Assembly: GCA_026874595.1 (NCBI GenBank)
Contig: CM049318.1
Coordinates: 24,263,456-24,327,455 of the forward strand
DNA from: Sipunculus nudus
Lineage: Eukaryota > Annelida > Sipuncula > Golfingiida > Sipunculidae
DNA: 64,000 nucleotides
Reading direction: 5' to 3'
Every line of letters begins with the position of its first letter. Within the stretch, counting starts at the first letter, position 1. Of this stretch, positions 1 through 13,010 are shown piece by piece. Below the pieces are notes generated by a model that saw nothing but the letters and a program-made list of their open reading frames with translations, searched no databases and had not been told where the DNA came from. A program made the position numbers and the translations under genes.

Positions 1-841
1 TCTATTCTCTCTCTTCCCAGTATTATTCTGTTCATTTTCTATTCGATGGATTTTAAGGTGTAAGGGGGGGGGGGTCGTGGATGTTCCCCATCAGCACTAA
101 AATAACTTAAACCTTCGGAACTCAGAATACTCACTTGATGTATACAGTAGCCAACCTATCGCAAGTTAAACCTATGTCCGTCACGTCCTTTTCGAAAGTA
201 ACTTAAGGTGCAATTCTGTAACAAGTAACTATTACTCTGACTCAAAGTCAGTTTTATAAAATAGCTGTTCCGGATTTATAGCGCAAACATGGACAGATAG
301 AAAAAACAGACAGAAAAAAAATATTATTAGGCTCCTTTAGGCACTGTTGTGGAGCACGGCCTTCCAGTTTAGCCTGCTGAGTGCCCACCCTTAGTGGGGG
401 CCGACCGTAAACAATCTCCCCTCCTCGGCTGCGGTTCTAATTCACGATCTTTGAGGAGACGTTTTGAATCCTGTGCCCAATCTCTGAGCCACAGAAGCCT
501 GTTGGATACGAAACTTTACCTCCAATCATCGTCCACGAATACTTACCTAGAAATTTTGCTGAATACAAACAGATCCCGCATCTGTAAACAGGTATCAAAT
601 TTGTGACGTTTTTGTCAAGACACGAACACAGGCAAATTAGCAAACAAATAGACAAACTGGATGAAAATACAATTTTCACAATTAAAAAGCAGGGAAAAAG
701 TTTATTTCCCTTAAATGTACCAGTTCTTAACCCCCCCCCCCCCCCCAAAAAAAAGAAAAGAAGAATGCAGAAAGAATGCATAGTTGGGGAATATGCCGTT
801 TCAGTTTATTTTTCTCGATCACTCTCCCTGTTTCTTTACAG
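1..841 (+). other. Intron sequence of gene A, with no exon recognised
   Basis: I see no P450 exon 3 here, so this is most simply the intron before the 842-1112 exon. It holds a G run near 65-74 and a long C run near 729-746. The short ORFs do not resemble a known protein. Confidence 0.5.
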
Positions 842-3521
842 CACAAGAGTCAGCTGGTCTACCTCCAGGCTGTGTTTCACGAGGGTTTGCGTCTAGGAAA
901 CACCGCCCCGAGCACGGTACCACACAGCGCCATAAAAGACACGACCCTGAAAGGATACAACATCCCGAAGAACGCAATCATCCTGGGAAATCTCTACGCC
1001 GCTCACAACGATCCCGAGATCTTCCCCGAACCCAAGAAATTCAAACCCGAAAGGTTCATAGACGAAGACGGAAAATTGATGAAAACTGAATACATCATTT
1101 CCTTTGGCATTGGTAAGATATATTTCTATAATCTAGTTTTTTTAGTTTGTTTGTACATATAATTACAATGGAATGCATTAACAGATCACATACCCCCGAT
1201 AAATCCGGATTTTATCCGGACCTGTGCTACAACCAGTGTAATCCGACTAACAAATGCCGTCGTCGCTGGTTTAAAACCTGGAGCTGGATGCACAATGCGA
1301 TACAACACTCTTGTTAGTCTGCTTTCAAGTCTTTGGTCTATGTCTGCCTTTGTTTGGAAACTAGGAGACTCTTGCTATACACAGCGGTTAGAGCGAAGGA
1401 AAAGATCTGGACGACTGCAGTGTATAACCGCTGCGTGAATTGTGTACTGTTAACCGTTCATTCAACAATACATGATTTTAGCGATATGTGTATAATAAGC
1501 GACTGGGAGGTATGTAATGTGTCAACGGCGGTGTCCCTGTGTGAAAAAGTATTAAAATGTAGCATAAAGTCAGGCAAATCATACCATTTGCATTTCTTCC
1601 TTTAAACAAATGTAAATGTGTCCATTAAAATAATTAGATATTTAACTAGTTATCTAGTTTAGTTGGTTAGAATTTTAAAAAAAGTTGTTCATTGTATAAC
1701 GAAGTATATCTTATGTAAATGAAAATCACACCTGATATCTTTTTCAACAATGACAATGGTATAACAAGTGAGGGGGGGCGCTCAGCAATCTTAGCCGTGA
1801 GTACACGGCTCAATAGACACTTATATTACGCTTGTAAGCCTTGCCTGAGTCGTGATACAAGCAATAGGGATGAATGCAATGCAGTGGTATCTAAAATGTT
1901 GTATTCTTATCGTGGTAAAACACAACATTTGGTTACAAATGTGAACACAATTTATACATGTTAACTCACAACCCAAACTGAAACTCCGTCTTATTTCATA
2001 TATCGCGTACAATTTGGCTGCCGTCCAGTAATCCGTGTTAGTCATGCTTGTATTCATGCGGTCAGAAATTCAACAATCAATCAGAGGGATTTTTCAAAAT
2101 CCTGAGCGAATTTTTCTCGCTAATGATGGGTGCTGTTAGAAAGTATATTTAAACATGGTAACGTTTGGCCTGGTTTATGTCAAGTAACAGCGAACTGGTA
2201 CACGAGGTGTTTTCAAAAATGACGAAAATATTTGCATCCTCATAGAGTCTTTATATGCCTTTCTTTTTTTTAAGGATTTTACGACACTATGACAACTAGT
2301 ATGCTGGTCATAGAATCTCTAGTGGCAGAGGGCCAAATGGCGCTATACCACAGTCTGTGCTATAAGAACATCCAGAATAATTAACGGAGTTAACAAAAAC
2401 AAAAACTCCTGCAGTATACATGACATGCCTCTACCTTTGACATGCACATATAACATAAAAACTCACACTCAGGACTTGCGGGTGCAGAAGACACCTTCTC
2501 TGGGTGACACCAGTATATTAAATAAAAAGAGGCTAATGCTACCACCCTGTCACGTAGTCCTAAACCGAAATGGAACACTGCAGATGTAAATACTTAGCTT
2601 AGGAATTAGATAAGTCAGCTTAAAAAAATGGAGGCGGTTATCTACTAAAAACCCCAAATTTTATATATCATGCACGCAGGCTAGCAAAGTTACTGTCATC
2701 AGAATGCAAACCACCTCCAAACCAAAACATTCACACTATATCCTCGTCTTTATTCGAACCGTATCAACCATATTTGAAATAACATATGAAGGAAGTAGAA
2801 AAGTTATACTAGCTAATGAGATCTGAATCATTTCTTAACTTGCAACTGAGCACGATGCAGTGATCTCATAACACCTTCAGCAGAGGTAGGTCCTAATGAA
2901 AACTAACTCCTTCCATTAAGGGACCGCTTGTCTCAACTGTCAAATTCAAAATTTCCGAGTTACCTTTCGAGGAACACCGTCGGTTTACATTGCATGTAAA
3001 CATCCGTACAAAATTTTGTTTTATCCGTCGAGTACTTAACAAAAAAAGCCATGTTCCCGTAGTTTACCTTGAACAATTCGAATTAAGCATATTTCAATGG
3101 ATTATATTATATCCTCTACATTTATACCTGTATTTAGGCGCCATGATGCATTGCAGGGCTAGGATTTATAATCCCACAAACCCTATGGCAAATACGCAAG
3201 TCCAATTCTTGAGAGTCTGATTCTGCGCAGTGTAATATTTCATTAATTTAAAACTACATTTCAGCATATATTACGAAGAGTATCATGGAATGCATGTATG
3301 TCTGTTGCCTTTACAGTATTTTCTTATTTGCAGGTCGGCGTGCTTGTATCGGTGAAACTCTTGTTAAGGCGGAGTGCTTCTTGTACCTTGCCAGACTATT
3401 CCACGAATTCGAATTCCACTTCTCTCCGGGTAACCCGAACCCGACCCTTGACCCCATCACATTTTTCGGACTATTTAAACTGCCAAGGCCTTTCGACGTC
3501 GTAGTCAAAGAGAGACTCTGA
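842..3521 (+). CDS. Cytochrome P450, CYP2 clan (gene A), last two exons, 5' partial
   Basis: C-terminal 152 residues of a haem-thiolate monooxygenase, expected to act at the ER membrane with NADPH-P450 reductase. Exon 842-1112 (271 nt) follows the acceptor ttctttacag and ends at the donor g|gtaaga; exon 3334-3521 (188 nt) follows ttatttgcag and ends in TGA. The K-helix ExxR is visible as HEGLRL, the PERF motif as KPERF, and the haem loop FGIGRRACIG spans the splice junction with the Cys ligand in the last exon. Exon lengths and intron phase (1) are those of genes B and C. The upstream exons (N-terminus, I-helix) should lie left of the window; none is visible in bases 1-841. Only 9 of the 152 residues differ from gene B. 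Substrate cannot be inferred. No stop or frameshift is present in either exon. Confidence 0.93.
1195..1445 (+). repeat. Dispersed repeat family R1, copy inside the last intron of gene A
   Basis: Contains 'gctggatgcacaatgcgata' and 'cagtgtataaccgctgc', which recur at 33850-34190 on the same strand and, as reverse complements, at 5195-5535 and 10500-10725. A related pair forms a hairpin at 18966-19170. It is an interspersed non-coding element, probably a non-autonomous DNA transposon. Boundaries are approximate. Confidence 0.6.
3031..3235 (-). repeat. Dispersed intronic repeat family R2, gene A copy
   Basis: Reverse-complement match to 37185-37420 in the equivalent intron of gene B, and to 24930-25160 in intron 1 of gene C. 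Shared landmarks are 'gattctgcgcag' and 'tttgtgggtt' or 'aatcccacaaacc' type segments. A and B probably inherited it by duplication; C carries an independent insertion. Confidence 0.5.
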
Positions 3522-3855
3522 AACCAAGGATATTTTTATCTCGATTACCTGTAACGTTTACTCACCAAACGTTTGTTTGTATATGTAGGGGCTATTACGG
3601 CTGTTACGATACATTATATCACGACACGTATTCCGATACTTTGCCAACGATACGATTCATATACAACCAATCGATTGCCGTTCAACTACTTACTGATCCC
3701 TGACGTCAACGTACCTGTACAATATATGACCTTGTACCGCGATATATCGGTGCACCAATGAACTATTACAGCTCTCCGCATGTTAATTTTTAGTTTAACA
3801 AAGTTTTATTATGTCTGCATAAAATCAAGGAATAAATGAAGTATTTCAAATCCTG
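3522..3855 (+). promoter_or_regulatory. 3' UTR of gene A with poly(A) signal AATAAA at 3831-3836
   Basis: A canonical AATAAA lies about 310 nt after the TGA stop. The corresponding position in the inverted duplicate B reads AAAAAA, so the signal appears lost there. The cleavage site itself is not visible from sequence. Confidence 0.6.
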
Positions 3856-3899
3856 CCGGTATTATTAGCAATTTAACTGTTTTAATATATATATATATA

Positions 3900-3960
3900 T
3901 CCGTTCGAATCCCGGATGGGCCCAATATTTCCCCGGGGAAATCTGTTTATGGAACATTTT
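3900..3960 (+). repeat. Short SINE-like fragment with a box-B-like element
   Basis: 'cgttcgaatcccgga' resembles the Pol III B box (GGTTCGANTCC) and sits next to a (TA)n tract. No A box is present, so it is at most a remnant. Confidence 0.3.
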
Positions 3961-4080
3961 ATATGATTTATATATATAGATATACATATATGAACACATG
4001 AAACTTGTGTATGGTGGTGCGTGAAATATTTGTATATTTTTACTTAATAAAACCTTCATACCATCATATAGTTGTCCAGT

Positions 4081-5190
4081 CAGTTTCCTCCTGCATGCCC
4101 TTTGTGTGATTTCTACTGAAATTATTCGTTTTCAATCTTTGTCATCGACAAATAGTTTTGAAAATCTATTGTATTCACATAAACGCCTTTGGACTCGATC
4201 TCCACTCCAGTGAACATAAAAATATATTCATGACTGGTAACTTAGTGTGTGGTTAAATTGAATGACGTCAAAGATGAATAGGTGATTCCTCTGACTCGAT
4301 TCAGGTTGATCCTGTAATGTGGACCAGACTATTTCACGTGAATCAAACTTCTACGTGCTTTAAAGATTGCTGTTTGTTTAAACTGACTCCCGCAACGAAT
4401 AATATATGACATTTGTAGAGGTAATTGCTGCATGTCAAATTGAAGACTGGGTGATTGAAAGGAATACGGGGATATTGGAAATCGTCGAATACAAACATTT
4501 AAAATTAGCTTTTAAGTTTTAATCAAAGAGAGTTAAAAACTAAAAAAAGAATCATGGCTCTACCATATTTTATTTCACTTCATAGGAAATTAGAAAATTG
4601 GTAATATCTGCAAGAGACATGGTTATACATGTGTTCATGTAAATAGCTCACCTTGTCTAAGAAATTTATGTAATTTATGCTCATTATGCGTACTTACTAA
4701 TGAAACTGTAGGTAACTCCTTTCAGGAATTACTGTGATTCCTGTTCGTTTAACGCCTCTGTGACGGATGTATAAGCATTATATTCTACAAGCTGGTAGTA
4801 AGCACGGTACATGCGCAAATTACTACAACCAGAAAATCCAAGCAACGTAAGGTGGTTGGTTTAATATGTGTGAAAGTTGATAGTACCTAGTTACAAACGC
4901 TCTTTGCAAATCTCTGGTTCGTTTGACAATACGCCAAATGTCATTGTTGGCTGTTTTGAATTATACTGACCCCCCCCCCCCCCCCCCATGCTATTAACTT
5001 GTGGATGTACAAAACGTGCGGCGTGTATGAAGTAGCATAGGCATTTCCTGCTGTTTTTTTTTTTCATAAAACAAAGTTACTTTAAGTAAAAAGACTGAAT
5101 CCCCTCTGAGGAAAATGCTATTACACATAGTCATATCTTTATAACGACATTCTTTTGTCACAACAATTACTATCAATAATATGCCTCTGC
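4081..5190. other. Non-coding stretch, nothing recognised
   Basis: AT-rich and with no coding signal. The only landmark is a run of about 16 C residues near 4972-4987. Confidence 0.5.
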
Positions 5191-5194
5191 GACA

Positions 5195-5535
5195 AGTGAT
5201 CGATCATATAAGGGTGTTTTTTTGACAATATGAAGACAAACATACGACCATACTGGATTATATAGTCTTATTGAAGTTATGGATACCTTACGTTGGTCAT
5301 AAGAAACACTCCTTAAGCAGCAGTTATACAATGTGGTCGTCCTAGATCTTATACGTTTATACATCTGCTCTGTGGTAGCAGATTCTACGGGAGTCACCAC
5401 TAGGGGTGGCCAAGGGTAAAGAATTGAAATCTGACCAACGAGAGCGTACCAGCGTGATGTCGCATTTTACATACAGGTCCAAGTTTTAAACCCTGACACC
5501 CCACTTTTGTTGGTCTGATTAAAGCAGTCCAGGCA
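5195..5535 (-). repeat. Dispersed repeat family R1
   Basis: Reverse-complement counterpart of 33850-34190: 'cgttggtcataagaaacact' at about 5292 corresponds to 'agtgtttcgcatgaccaacg' near 34083. The downstream half, with 'aattgaaatctgaccaacga', also occurs at 10500-10725 within the tandem duplication. Confidence 0.6.
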
Positions 5536-6572
5536 CAGAGTCAAGATATGTTTATCGTTGGATTTGTTTCACAGTTTTGACTTCGGCTTTGACACGTGCA
5601 GGATTGTTCATTTTTTTAAATAGATCCCAGCGTGACACACTGAATCTAGGTTTGTAAAAGCGTGGCTGAAACAGACAAGGTGTTATGGAAATGGGAAGAC
5701 AGCATCAGCTTAATTTTCTCAATTAAGATTTCATCATTTCATGTTTCTGTTCCATGCGTCTGGCCCCTTTCTCAGGGTTTTGTTTGCAGTCGTTTGAATA
5801 AATTCTGCCTGAATCACTTTCATAGTAATAGATATACATGTATCATATATTCATATGGTATATTTATGTTCTGGCGTTATACCAAGGATGTTTATATTTT
5901 GTTACGGCCCCCGTTCACACGGCAAACATGACCCAATGGACCGCAACACATAATTTCAGACACGTATCTTTATAAATAAACTCGAAGGCAATATAGGTAC
6001 AATAATAATTAATTCATTACAATATATTTAATGACAGACAAAATGATAGAAGTAAAGGATAATAAAGCTAAACGAAGTCCCTAGTAAGTCATGTAACATA
6101 AATGAAATACTTTACTGAAGTCCATAATGTTCAGGGATCCCTTGTTAAACAATATTGGAAACAGTTGACGAAAATTCACATTTGGTATCGAGAGTTCATG
6201 GTAAATCAGCTTGCGTGTTTAAGTTACATTACAAAGTCCGCATATCCGTGGGGAAAAACCTACAGCGACCAGCCTTTACCACGGAACAAGGATCCTTGGT
6301 AAAATATGACAAGCCTCAAGTGAATTCGCGAATCAGCCTATTTTATACTGAAGTGCATAGTGGTAAAAGTTATCTGGTGAGTTCCGTCTATTGTTTCTGC
6401 GTGAAGCCCTTTTATTCCACGGCATGTTTGTTTGTGCGTCATAAATGGTGGGACATCTCAAAGACGACCGAAGACCCGGGAAGGCGCTCAAACCACAGGC
6501 AGAGATCTACTTGGGAACATCAGTGCTCCAGTGGCTTCATTGGCTCATAACAACATGCTAACTCATTTTCCT

Positions 6573-6770
6573 TACAGGTGATTTATCTATGAATAACTTT
6601 AATTTGTTCGTGTAGATCTCTCCTACGTGGAAAGGTTGATATACAACATGATAATAATGAATGTGAAAGGAAACACCCACGCCCCCTGTTGACGATACCT
6701 GAAGTTGAAATGGCAAGGGAAATGATGGGATGCATTGCCCAATATAACATCTGTGAAAGAACTGAAATCT
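6573..6770 (+). pseudogene. Degenerate exon-like segment, counterpart of 11246-11437
   Basis: An acceptor-like 'ttttccttacag' is followed by sequence matching the open segment at 11246-11437, but the equivalent reading frame here is broken by stops. No protein family recognised. Confidence 0.25.
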
Positions 6771-8629
6771 TCATGGGCCTCCTTTGATTTACTTGAAAAA
6801 TAAGTTCTGTTATTGAACTCTTTCTCCCTGAGAGTTGTTTGCTCTTACAGACAATCAAGGCCAAGAAAATCAGGCGTCGCGCTTATTGTTTCTGAAATAC
6901 CTGTAAAGCCAAAATGACTCCTCCAAGAGGTTGATTACACATCCGTGACCCAAAGTTGCGGTGCATCTAAACCGAAATGAAATTATTTAGGTGTACATAG
7001 TACTTATAGTTAAGCAAGCATTCAAAATGGGGTAGCTTACCTCCACGAAAAAAGTTATCTAAAATAAATAGATAAAGAGGTGTTATGTTCCCCTCAAACT
7101 GGACCGCGTGGTCAGAATAGTGCTACGATTGCAGTAAATAAATCTATCAACAACCGATGAAGAATGAAGGATTCATTGCTTCGTTGACATGGGCCAATCG
7201 ACTGAACCCACCCCTACTTATTTCCTGGATGACGCAAACCTCGTTTCGGGGCAGAACTCGCCAGTCAGGCTGAAGACATCGGGTTTCCTTGCGATCACGG
7301 CGAGACCTTTGTTTGGATTTTTTTGCATGAAACTTTGTATATAAGTCAGTTTTGTTTAGTTGTGTACTTGTGCTTTAGACTTGATACTAGAATGGTTTAT
7401 TGCGTTTCCTCTTTGCTCTGTAATAATACCGCATTAACACGTCACTATGTAGTGTCTAATATTTTTACAAAGTGGTTAGTAGTCTTTTTACAGTCATATG
7501 TTTATTATCATTTTGTTTTGTACTGAGGCGTGTACTTAATACTTGATTTTATTTCCGTTTTATGCTATGCTTTAATATATACCAAGATCACTACTTGTTT
7601 TTTTTTTTACTTATTGGTTATTTGTCAGTTTTGGCTAATTATAGGGTTATTTTATTTTGTAAAATATGAGTCTAAGCACATAGTACTGGAATAACTTATT
7701 GCGTTTTATCCTTGCTCTGCTTAAATTAGAAATTACTACATCACTTTCATAGTTTCATTGTTTCGTCAGTTAGAGTAAGATTCAGTTTGGTACTGTTGGT
7801 ACTCATGGTATGTGTACTTAAATATCCCCAGCATGGAACGTGCGTGTAACCTTTATTATATAAGTTTACTACGCGTCAGATACAGATCAGTTATCCAAAT
7901 GGAGTTGTCCAAATTCAAGCATGGTACTTTGTAAGCCTTAAAAAATTGTACGGACAAAGGACAGGTGTAGAGAAACAAGGTATGCAAAACTGGTGTTGTA
8001 TTGGAAAACAGCCGGATACATGGGACTTTGCATAGTCTGGGGATAATTGTCTAGTGACATAATTTGCAAACTAGTGATATTTGAGAACTGACTAAACTTA
8101 AAATAGCTAGTCTTGTGTTCTTTGTATAACATTTATAATAAATGATTTGCCGAACTATCTTAAGAAATGAACATTGTACAGGTTGTTATGTATGTTTTCC
8201 TTGTAAAATCTTCGAGCTTGTTCAGTTTCAGTCGCTGAAGCAGATTTACACTTTTGTTTGGTGACTGTTCCTTTACAATGCTGGACTTGTATTACTTTTA
8301 ACTTTCATAACTTTGCTGCAACGATTCTTGCACGCAGTATCATGTTTATCATGGCCCATGTCCACGTTCATATTAATTGAAGGTAAATCTGTTCGCAGAC
8401 AGAGACTAATTCGCTTGACTCTAGACATATAAAATCGACGTTCTTCACATGATTTTATATATAAACATTCTTACTGTTTCCTCTTCAAATATATCGAGCA
8501 ACCAAAACAGTTCGACCGTTGACTTCATTACATGAAATAAAGCTGCGCATGCGCGTCCTAATGATCTGGGTATCTGGTCAGAGCACATGTACAATCTGGA
8601 ACCTATTCACGGGAAAGGAATTCCAGAAA

Positions 8630-8767
8630 CCAGTTGGGTTCCTTGAAAACGTGGTTTCGATCCCTGACACTTGTGGATGCAAAAAAAGGAGCATTCGCTT
8701 TGGTATATATGATGGACCTAATGTTACTATATACAGGCCATGCAATCATACCTACAGAATGAGTTAA
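8630..8767 (+). pseudogene. Broken copy of an unknown Cys-containing ORF (unit 1)
   Basis: The frame encodes the core IPDTCGCKKR..YDGP..YRPC, as in the longer ORF at 13791-14072. Close to the end, one base is missing relative to unit 2 (before 'gttaatgattga'), which produces an early stop. A downstream block, RRASKLNGD, is still recognisable in another frame near 8820-8850. The core aligns without gaps over about 100 nt although many bases differ, which could mean past coding constraint. Function unknown. Confidence 0.4.
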
Positions 8768-9084
8768 TGATTGACACAAACAAATGTCATCTTTAAACAA
8801 ATCCTGATCACATGTTTAGGAGGGCAAGCAAACTGAATGGAGATGTGCCTACTTCAAGATTTGAACAGACACTAATCAAATAGATAAGAGCATTTAATTG
8901 GGCGTTTCTCAGTTGTGTTGATAACGGGGCTAAACATGACTAAATCGTATACACATAATATCAGTGACACTGCTATGTATACTGTAAACATTTGACAGGG
9001 GCGTAGCCATTACTGCGGAAGGGGAGGGGGGGGGGAGGCAAAATATATCATACATTGCAACTGATTCATATATACGCATACCGA

Positions 9085-9087
<3 letters not shown>

Positions 9088-9134
<47 letters not shown>
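9088..9134. repeat. (TA)n microsatellite
   Basis: Uninterrupted TA dinucleotides over about 47 bp. The homologous tract in tandem unit 2 lies at 14296-14353. Confidence 0.9.
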
Positions 9135-9139
<5 letters not shown>

Positions 9140-9377
9140 ATACTTCCATACAACATTCTCTTATGTTTTAATTTCAATCAGAAATATTAGTTATACATGA
9201 TGAAATAAAAAGATAAGTATAGGTGCAAATCAAATGAAACGATTGCATAAGTTACTGCATGTGCAACGCGTCTGGAAATTATGGTTACCATTTACAGAGT
9301 TTCTATAATGTGTTTTATAAAAAACCTTTTATAAGTCTAGGAACACGTGGACGACGAGGATCACTTGATGCGAATCG

Positions 9378-9396
9378 GGGGGGGGGGGGGGGGGGC
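9378..9396 (+). repeat. Poly-G tract
   Basis: About 19 consecutive G residues, with one C shortly after. Other runs of ten or more G or C occur near 65, 729, 4972, 23881, 41262 and 62638. Confidence 0.85.
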
Positions 9397-11245
9397 GGGC
9401 ACGACCGTGCTCTTTACGCAAGAAGTGCCAGGCATAGTGTTCACATTTAAACAGCCCGGCAGCCTTCCTGCAATGTTTTGCATAAATCAGGGCAGTACAG
9501 CTGGTCCCCTCTCTATTCCTCTTCAAGCTTAACATTTCACCGTCATATATGTATATATGACATCCATATACCAGACGGTATAAAAATATACGGTAAAGTT
9601 AATTTTTGTTAAATAATGGAAAATGAACTTTGTAAACAGAGAGTCCTCGTGATGGGAGATGTCTACACATGAGAGCAGCTTTTTTTTCTATCTAGAATCG
9701 CTCCGTCTATAGAAACCCTGTTCTTGTTTGTTAGGCTAAGTGTGTAGTGTGGGTTCCACCGATTTATGTGAGAGGCAGCTTTATACAAACAATGATTTTT
9801 CATAGCTCCAAAACATCGCAGCTGCTTGTCCTGGAAGAACATATTTCTTTCGGAATGGTACCAATACGTGTCGTCAACTGAAGCGGAAGCATAGCCGTGC
9901 CGAAGTGCTAGGAGGATATGGGGTAAGAAAATCGGAGAAATATCACAATAGCTTAAATATCTCGTAACTACCACGTATTAGCTCTAATACTTCATATTGA
10001 CTCATAGCAAACTTTAGGCCTAAACTATTTTTCTAAACACTATACCCATGATTTTTATAAAACCTGTACTTCGCTCTGCTTCAACATACAACGTTCATCA
10101 TTAACGCTCTTAAATTTCATGTGTATAAAAATATATGCATTTTATAGTTCTTAATATACATCCACAAAAAAATATATATGCCGTATACCAAATATACCTT
10201 GTAAAATTTAATTTCCTTTTATCATGATACACCATGTAAATATTGAAAATTTCGAAAATTAAGTATCAGTATCGAATGGGGTGTAAATTTACACAACCTA
10301 CATTTAGCACATCTAAATATTTATATGCGCCAGTTCTTGTAAAATATTTTTGATTAAATCACAACATAATTTGATAAATTAATACTAAGCCTATCTCTAA
10401 AATTGACGGTTGCTTTTCATTTTCTTAATTTACAATCCTTGCTTTGGTACACACAGTTTTGTGCTGGACCATGATGTCTGCATAACGTGACAGGGTTCTT
10501 ACGCAGCGGTTATACAATGTGGTCGTCCTAGATCTTATACGTTTATACATCTGCTCTGTGTAAGAAGATTCTACGCAAGTCACCACTAGGAGTGGCAGAG
10601 GGTAAAGAATTGAAATCTGACCAACGAGAGCCTACCAGCGTGGTGTCGCATTTTACATACAGCTCCAAGCTTTAAACCCTGACACCCCGCTTTTGTTGGT
10701 CTGATTAAAGCAGTCCAGGCACAGAGTCAAAATATGTTTATCGTTGGATTTATTTCACAGTTTTGATTTCGGCTTTGACACGTGCAGGATTGTTCATTAT
10801 CTTTTTAAATAGATCCCAGCGTGACCCACTGATTCTAGGTTTGTGAAAGCGTGGCTCAAACAGACAAGGTATTATGGAAATGGGAAGACAGCATCAGCTT
10901 TTCTCAATTAAGATTTCATCATTTCATGTTTCTGTTCCATGCGTCTGGTCCCTTTCTCAGGGTTTTGTTTGCAGGCGTTTGGATAAATTTTGCCCGAATC
11001 ACTTTCATAGTAATAGATATACATGTATCATATATTCATATGGTATATTTTTGTTCTGGCATTATACCAAGGATGTTTATATTTTGTTTCGGCCCCCGTT
11101 CACATGGCAAACATGACATAATGGGCACACATCTATGTATCGTTTGTATGTATCCTTATGTACTCTTTTTTTGTTAATAAAAAAAAAATCAGTGTTTCAG
11201 TGGCTTTATTGGCTCACAACAATATGCACACTTATTTTCCTCACA

Positions 11246-11437
11246 GGTGATTTATCTATGAATCCTTTAGCTTGTTCGGGTAGATCATTCCCCTACGTGG
11301 AAAGGTTGATGTACAACATGATAATAATGAATGTGAAAAGAAGCAAGACACACCCAAGCCTCCTGTTGACGATACCTGAACTTGGAATTGCGAGGGAAAT
11401 GATTGGATGCATGACTGTATTCAATTGCCCAATATAA
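11246..11437 (+). CDS. Possible exon of unknown function
   Basis: An acceptor-like 'ttttcctcacag' is followed by an open frame of about 63 codons, beginning GDLSMNPLAC and ending NCPI before a stop. It is conserved as nucleotide sequence in tandem unit 1 but interrupted there. No recognised domain, no donor and no upstream exon; it could equally be chance. Confidence 0.2.
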   Translation, partial: GDLSMNPLACSGRSFPYVERLMYNMIIMNVKRSKTHPSLLLTIPELGIAREMIGCMTVFNCPI

Positions 11438-12949
11438 CATTTGTGAGAAACCTGAAGTCTGAAAGGCCCCCTATTGATTAACTTGAAAAATATTGATGAT
11501 TTAAACTCCTCACTGCAAGTTTGTTTTTGTTTCTACAGTAAAAAAAAGTAAATAAAAAAAATCAGGCGTCGTGCGTATCATTTTCTCATAGTCCTTTGAA
11601 TCAAAAAGAACTCCTCCAATGGGTTGATTACACCCCCATGACCCAAAGGTGCGGTGCATCTGAAACGGAATGAAAATTATGTAGGCGTACATAGTACTTG
11701 TGGTAAAGTAAACATTAAAAATGGAGCGGTTTACCTTCAGGAAAATTATTTTAATATATATATATAGATGAAATGTCACGTTCCCCTTAAACTGAACCGT
11801 GGGACCTGAATATTGCTTGTATTGTGTGAGAGGGCGGCTTGATTGCCGGCTGCCACTTTTTAACTAATGCTCGTTGTTGCTATATGCAGGAGGGTGGCTC
11901 CCACCATTGCCTACATAACAGTCAGCTGATTTATTACAAATTTTACTTATAACGATATACAGGTTAAATACGTATATTGGTGTTGAATAAGCTGCGTTCA
12001 GAACTAGACAGTGCATACATAAAAGGTTTGGATCCGGATGTAGGAATCAGTTAATGCCTAAGTGTATAAAAAATCAGAATTGTGTGGAGAGTATCAACAT
12101 GTGCTGACATCTATGAGGAATCTCCCAAATTATACATATTTACTCATTATATATGAATTATTTCTACGAACGCATTAAGAAAGAACCATAGTTTATTTTA
12201 TTTAGTATTTCACGTATCACAGTACGAGGGGATTAGTAGTGATTTTCTTATGGTTCCCGGTCAGCGAGACTGTGACGTCACAAGGGGTTTCACTCGAGAC
12301 GGCGCGTTTTCTCTCTGATGTAGTGCTGCACGACATCCGTTTCCATATGAGGAAGGAAGATCCATTGCTCGGTGGACACGGGCTAATCGACTGAAGCCAC
12401 CCCTACTTAATTCCTGAATGACGCAAACCTCGTTCAGGGAGAGAACTCGCCAGTCAGGCTGAAGATGGCGGGTTTACTTGCGATCACGGCGTCACGTTTG
12501 TTTTGACTTTTTGCATGAAACCTTGTGTTTATAAGTCAGTTTTGGTTAGTTGTGTACTAATGCTTAAGACTTGATACTAAAAATGGTTTATTGCGTTTTC
12601 TCTTTGCTATGTTATAATTCCATATTACCAAGTTACTATTTAGTGTCTTCTCTTTGACACCGTTGTTATAGTCAGCTTTTGACAGTTATAGGTTTATTGT
12701 CATGCTTTTTTTTACTTAGGCTTGGTACCTGATACTATATTTGTTTATTTCAGGTTATCTTTGCTATGCGTTAATATACCTACATCATTATTGCGGGCCT
12801 GCAAAAGGTAAATGATCGAAAAAAAGAGTAAATGCTATGGAAAAAAAGATTACATTTCTTTGAAAAAAGAATGAAAAAAAAAGTAAAAATAGGGTCAATT
12901 TCCCATTTTTTAATCACAGAATTAATAAAGATGTGCATCGCATAGCACA

Positions 12950-12952
<3 letters not shown>

Positions 12953-13004
<52 letters not shown>
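12953..13004. repeat. (TA)n microsatellite
   Basis: About 52 bp of TA dinucleotides, not present at the matching place in tandem unit 1. Confidence 0.9.

Positions 13005-13010
<6 letters not shown>

Larger units (their letters stand above)
842..4080 (+). repeat. Left arm of the inverted duplication (gene A end plus 3' flank)
   Basis: Pairs in reverse complement with about 36050-39740. Matches include both exons, intron blocks near 2100-2330 and 2600-2800 (partner 38570-39240), 3190-3290 (partner 37080-37260), the 'gatacattatatcacgac' block near 3610 (partner 36700-36790), and the 3970-4070 flank (partner 36060-36180). The arms are broken by insertions specific to one side. Confidence 0.8.
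5310..10490. repeat. Tandem duplication, unit 1 (about 5.2 kb)
   Basis: Collinear with unit 2. By eye: 5310-5935 matches 10500-11120 very closely; 6530-6990 matches 11200-11690; 7130-8160 matches 12330-13760; 8640-9010 matches 13830-14230; 9400-10010 matches 14450-15125; 10130-10210 matches 15230-15310. Unit 1 carries about 590 bp (5936-6529) absent from unit 2. The first 600 bp look much more alike than the rest. Confidence 0.8.

Noticed and set aside
12430-12530. Short ATG frame MAGLLAITASRLF as a signal-peptide exon for the 13791 ORF
   Set aside because: It ends in a stop with no convincing splice donor, and the unit-1 copy lacks the ATG.
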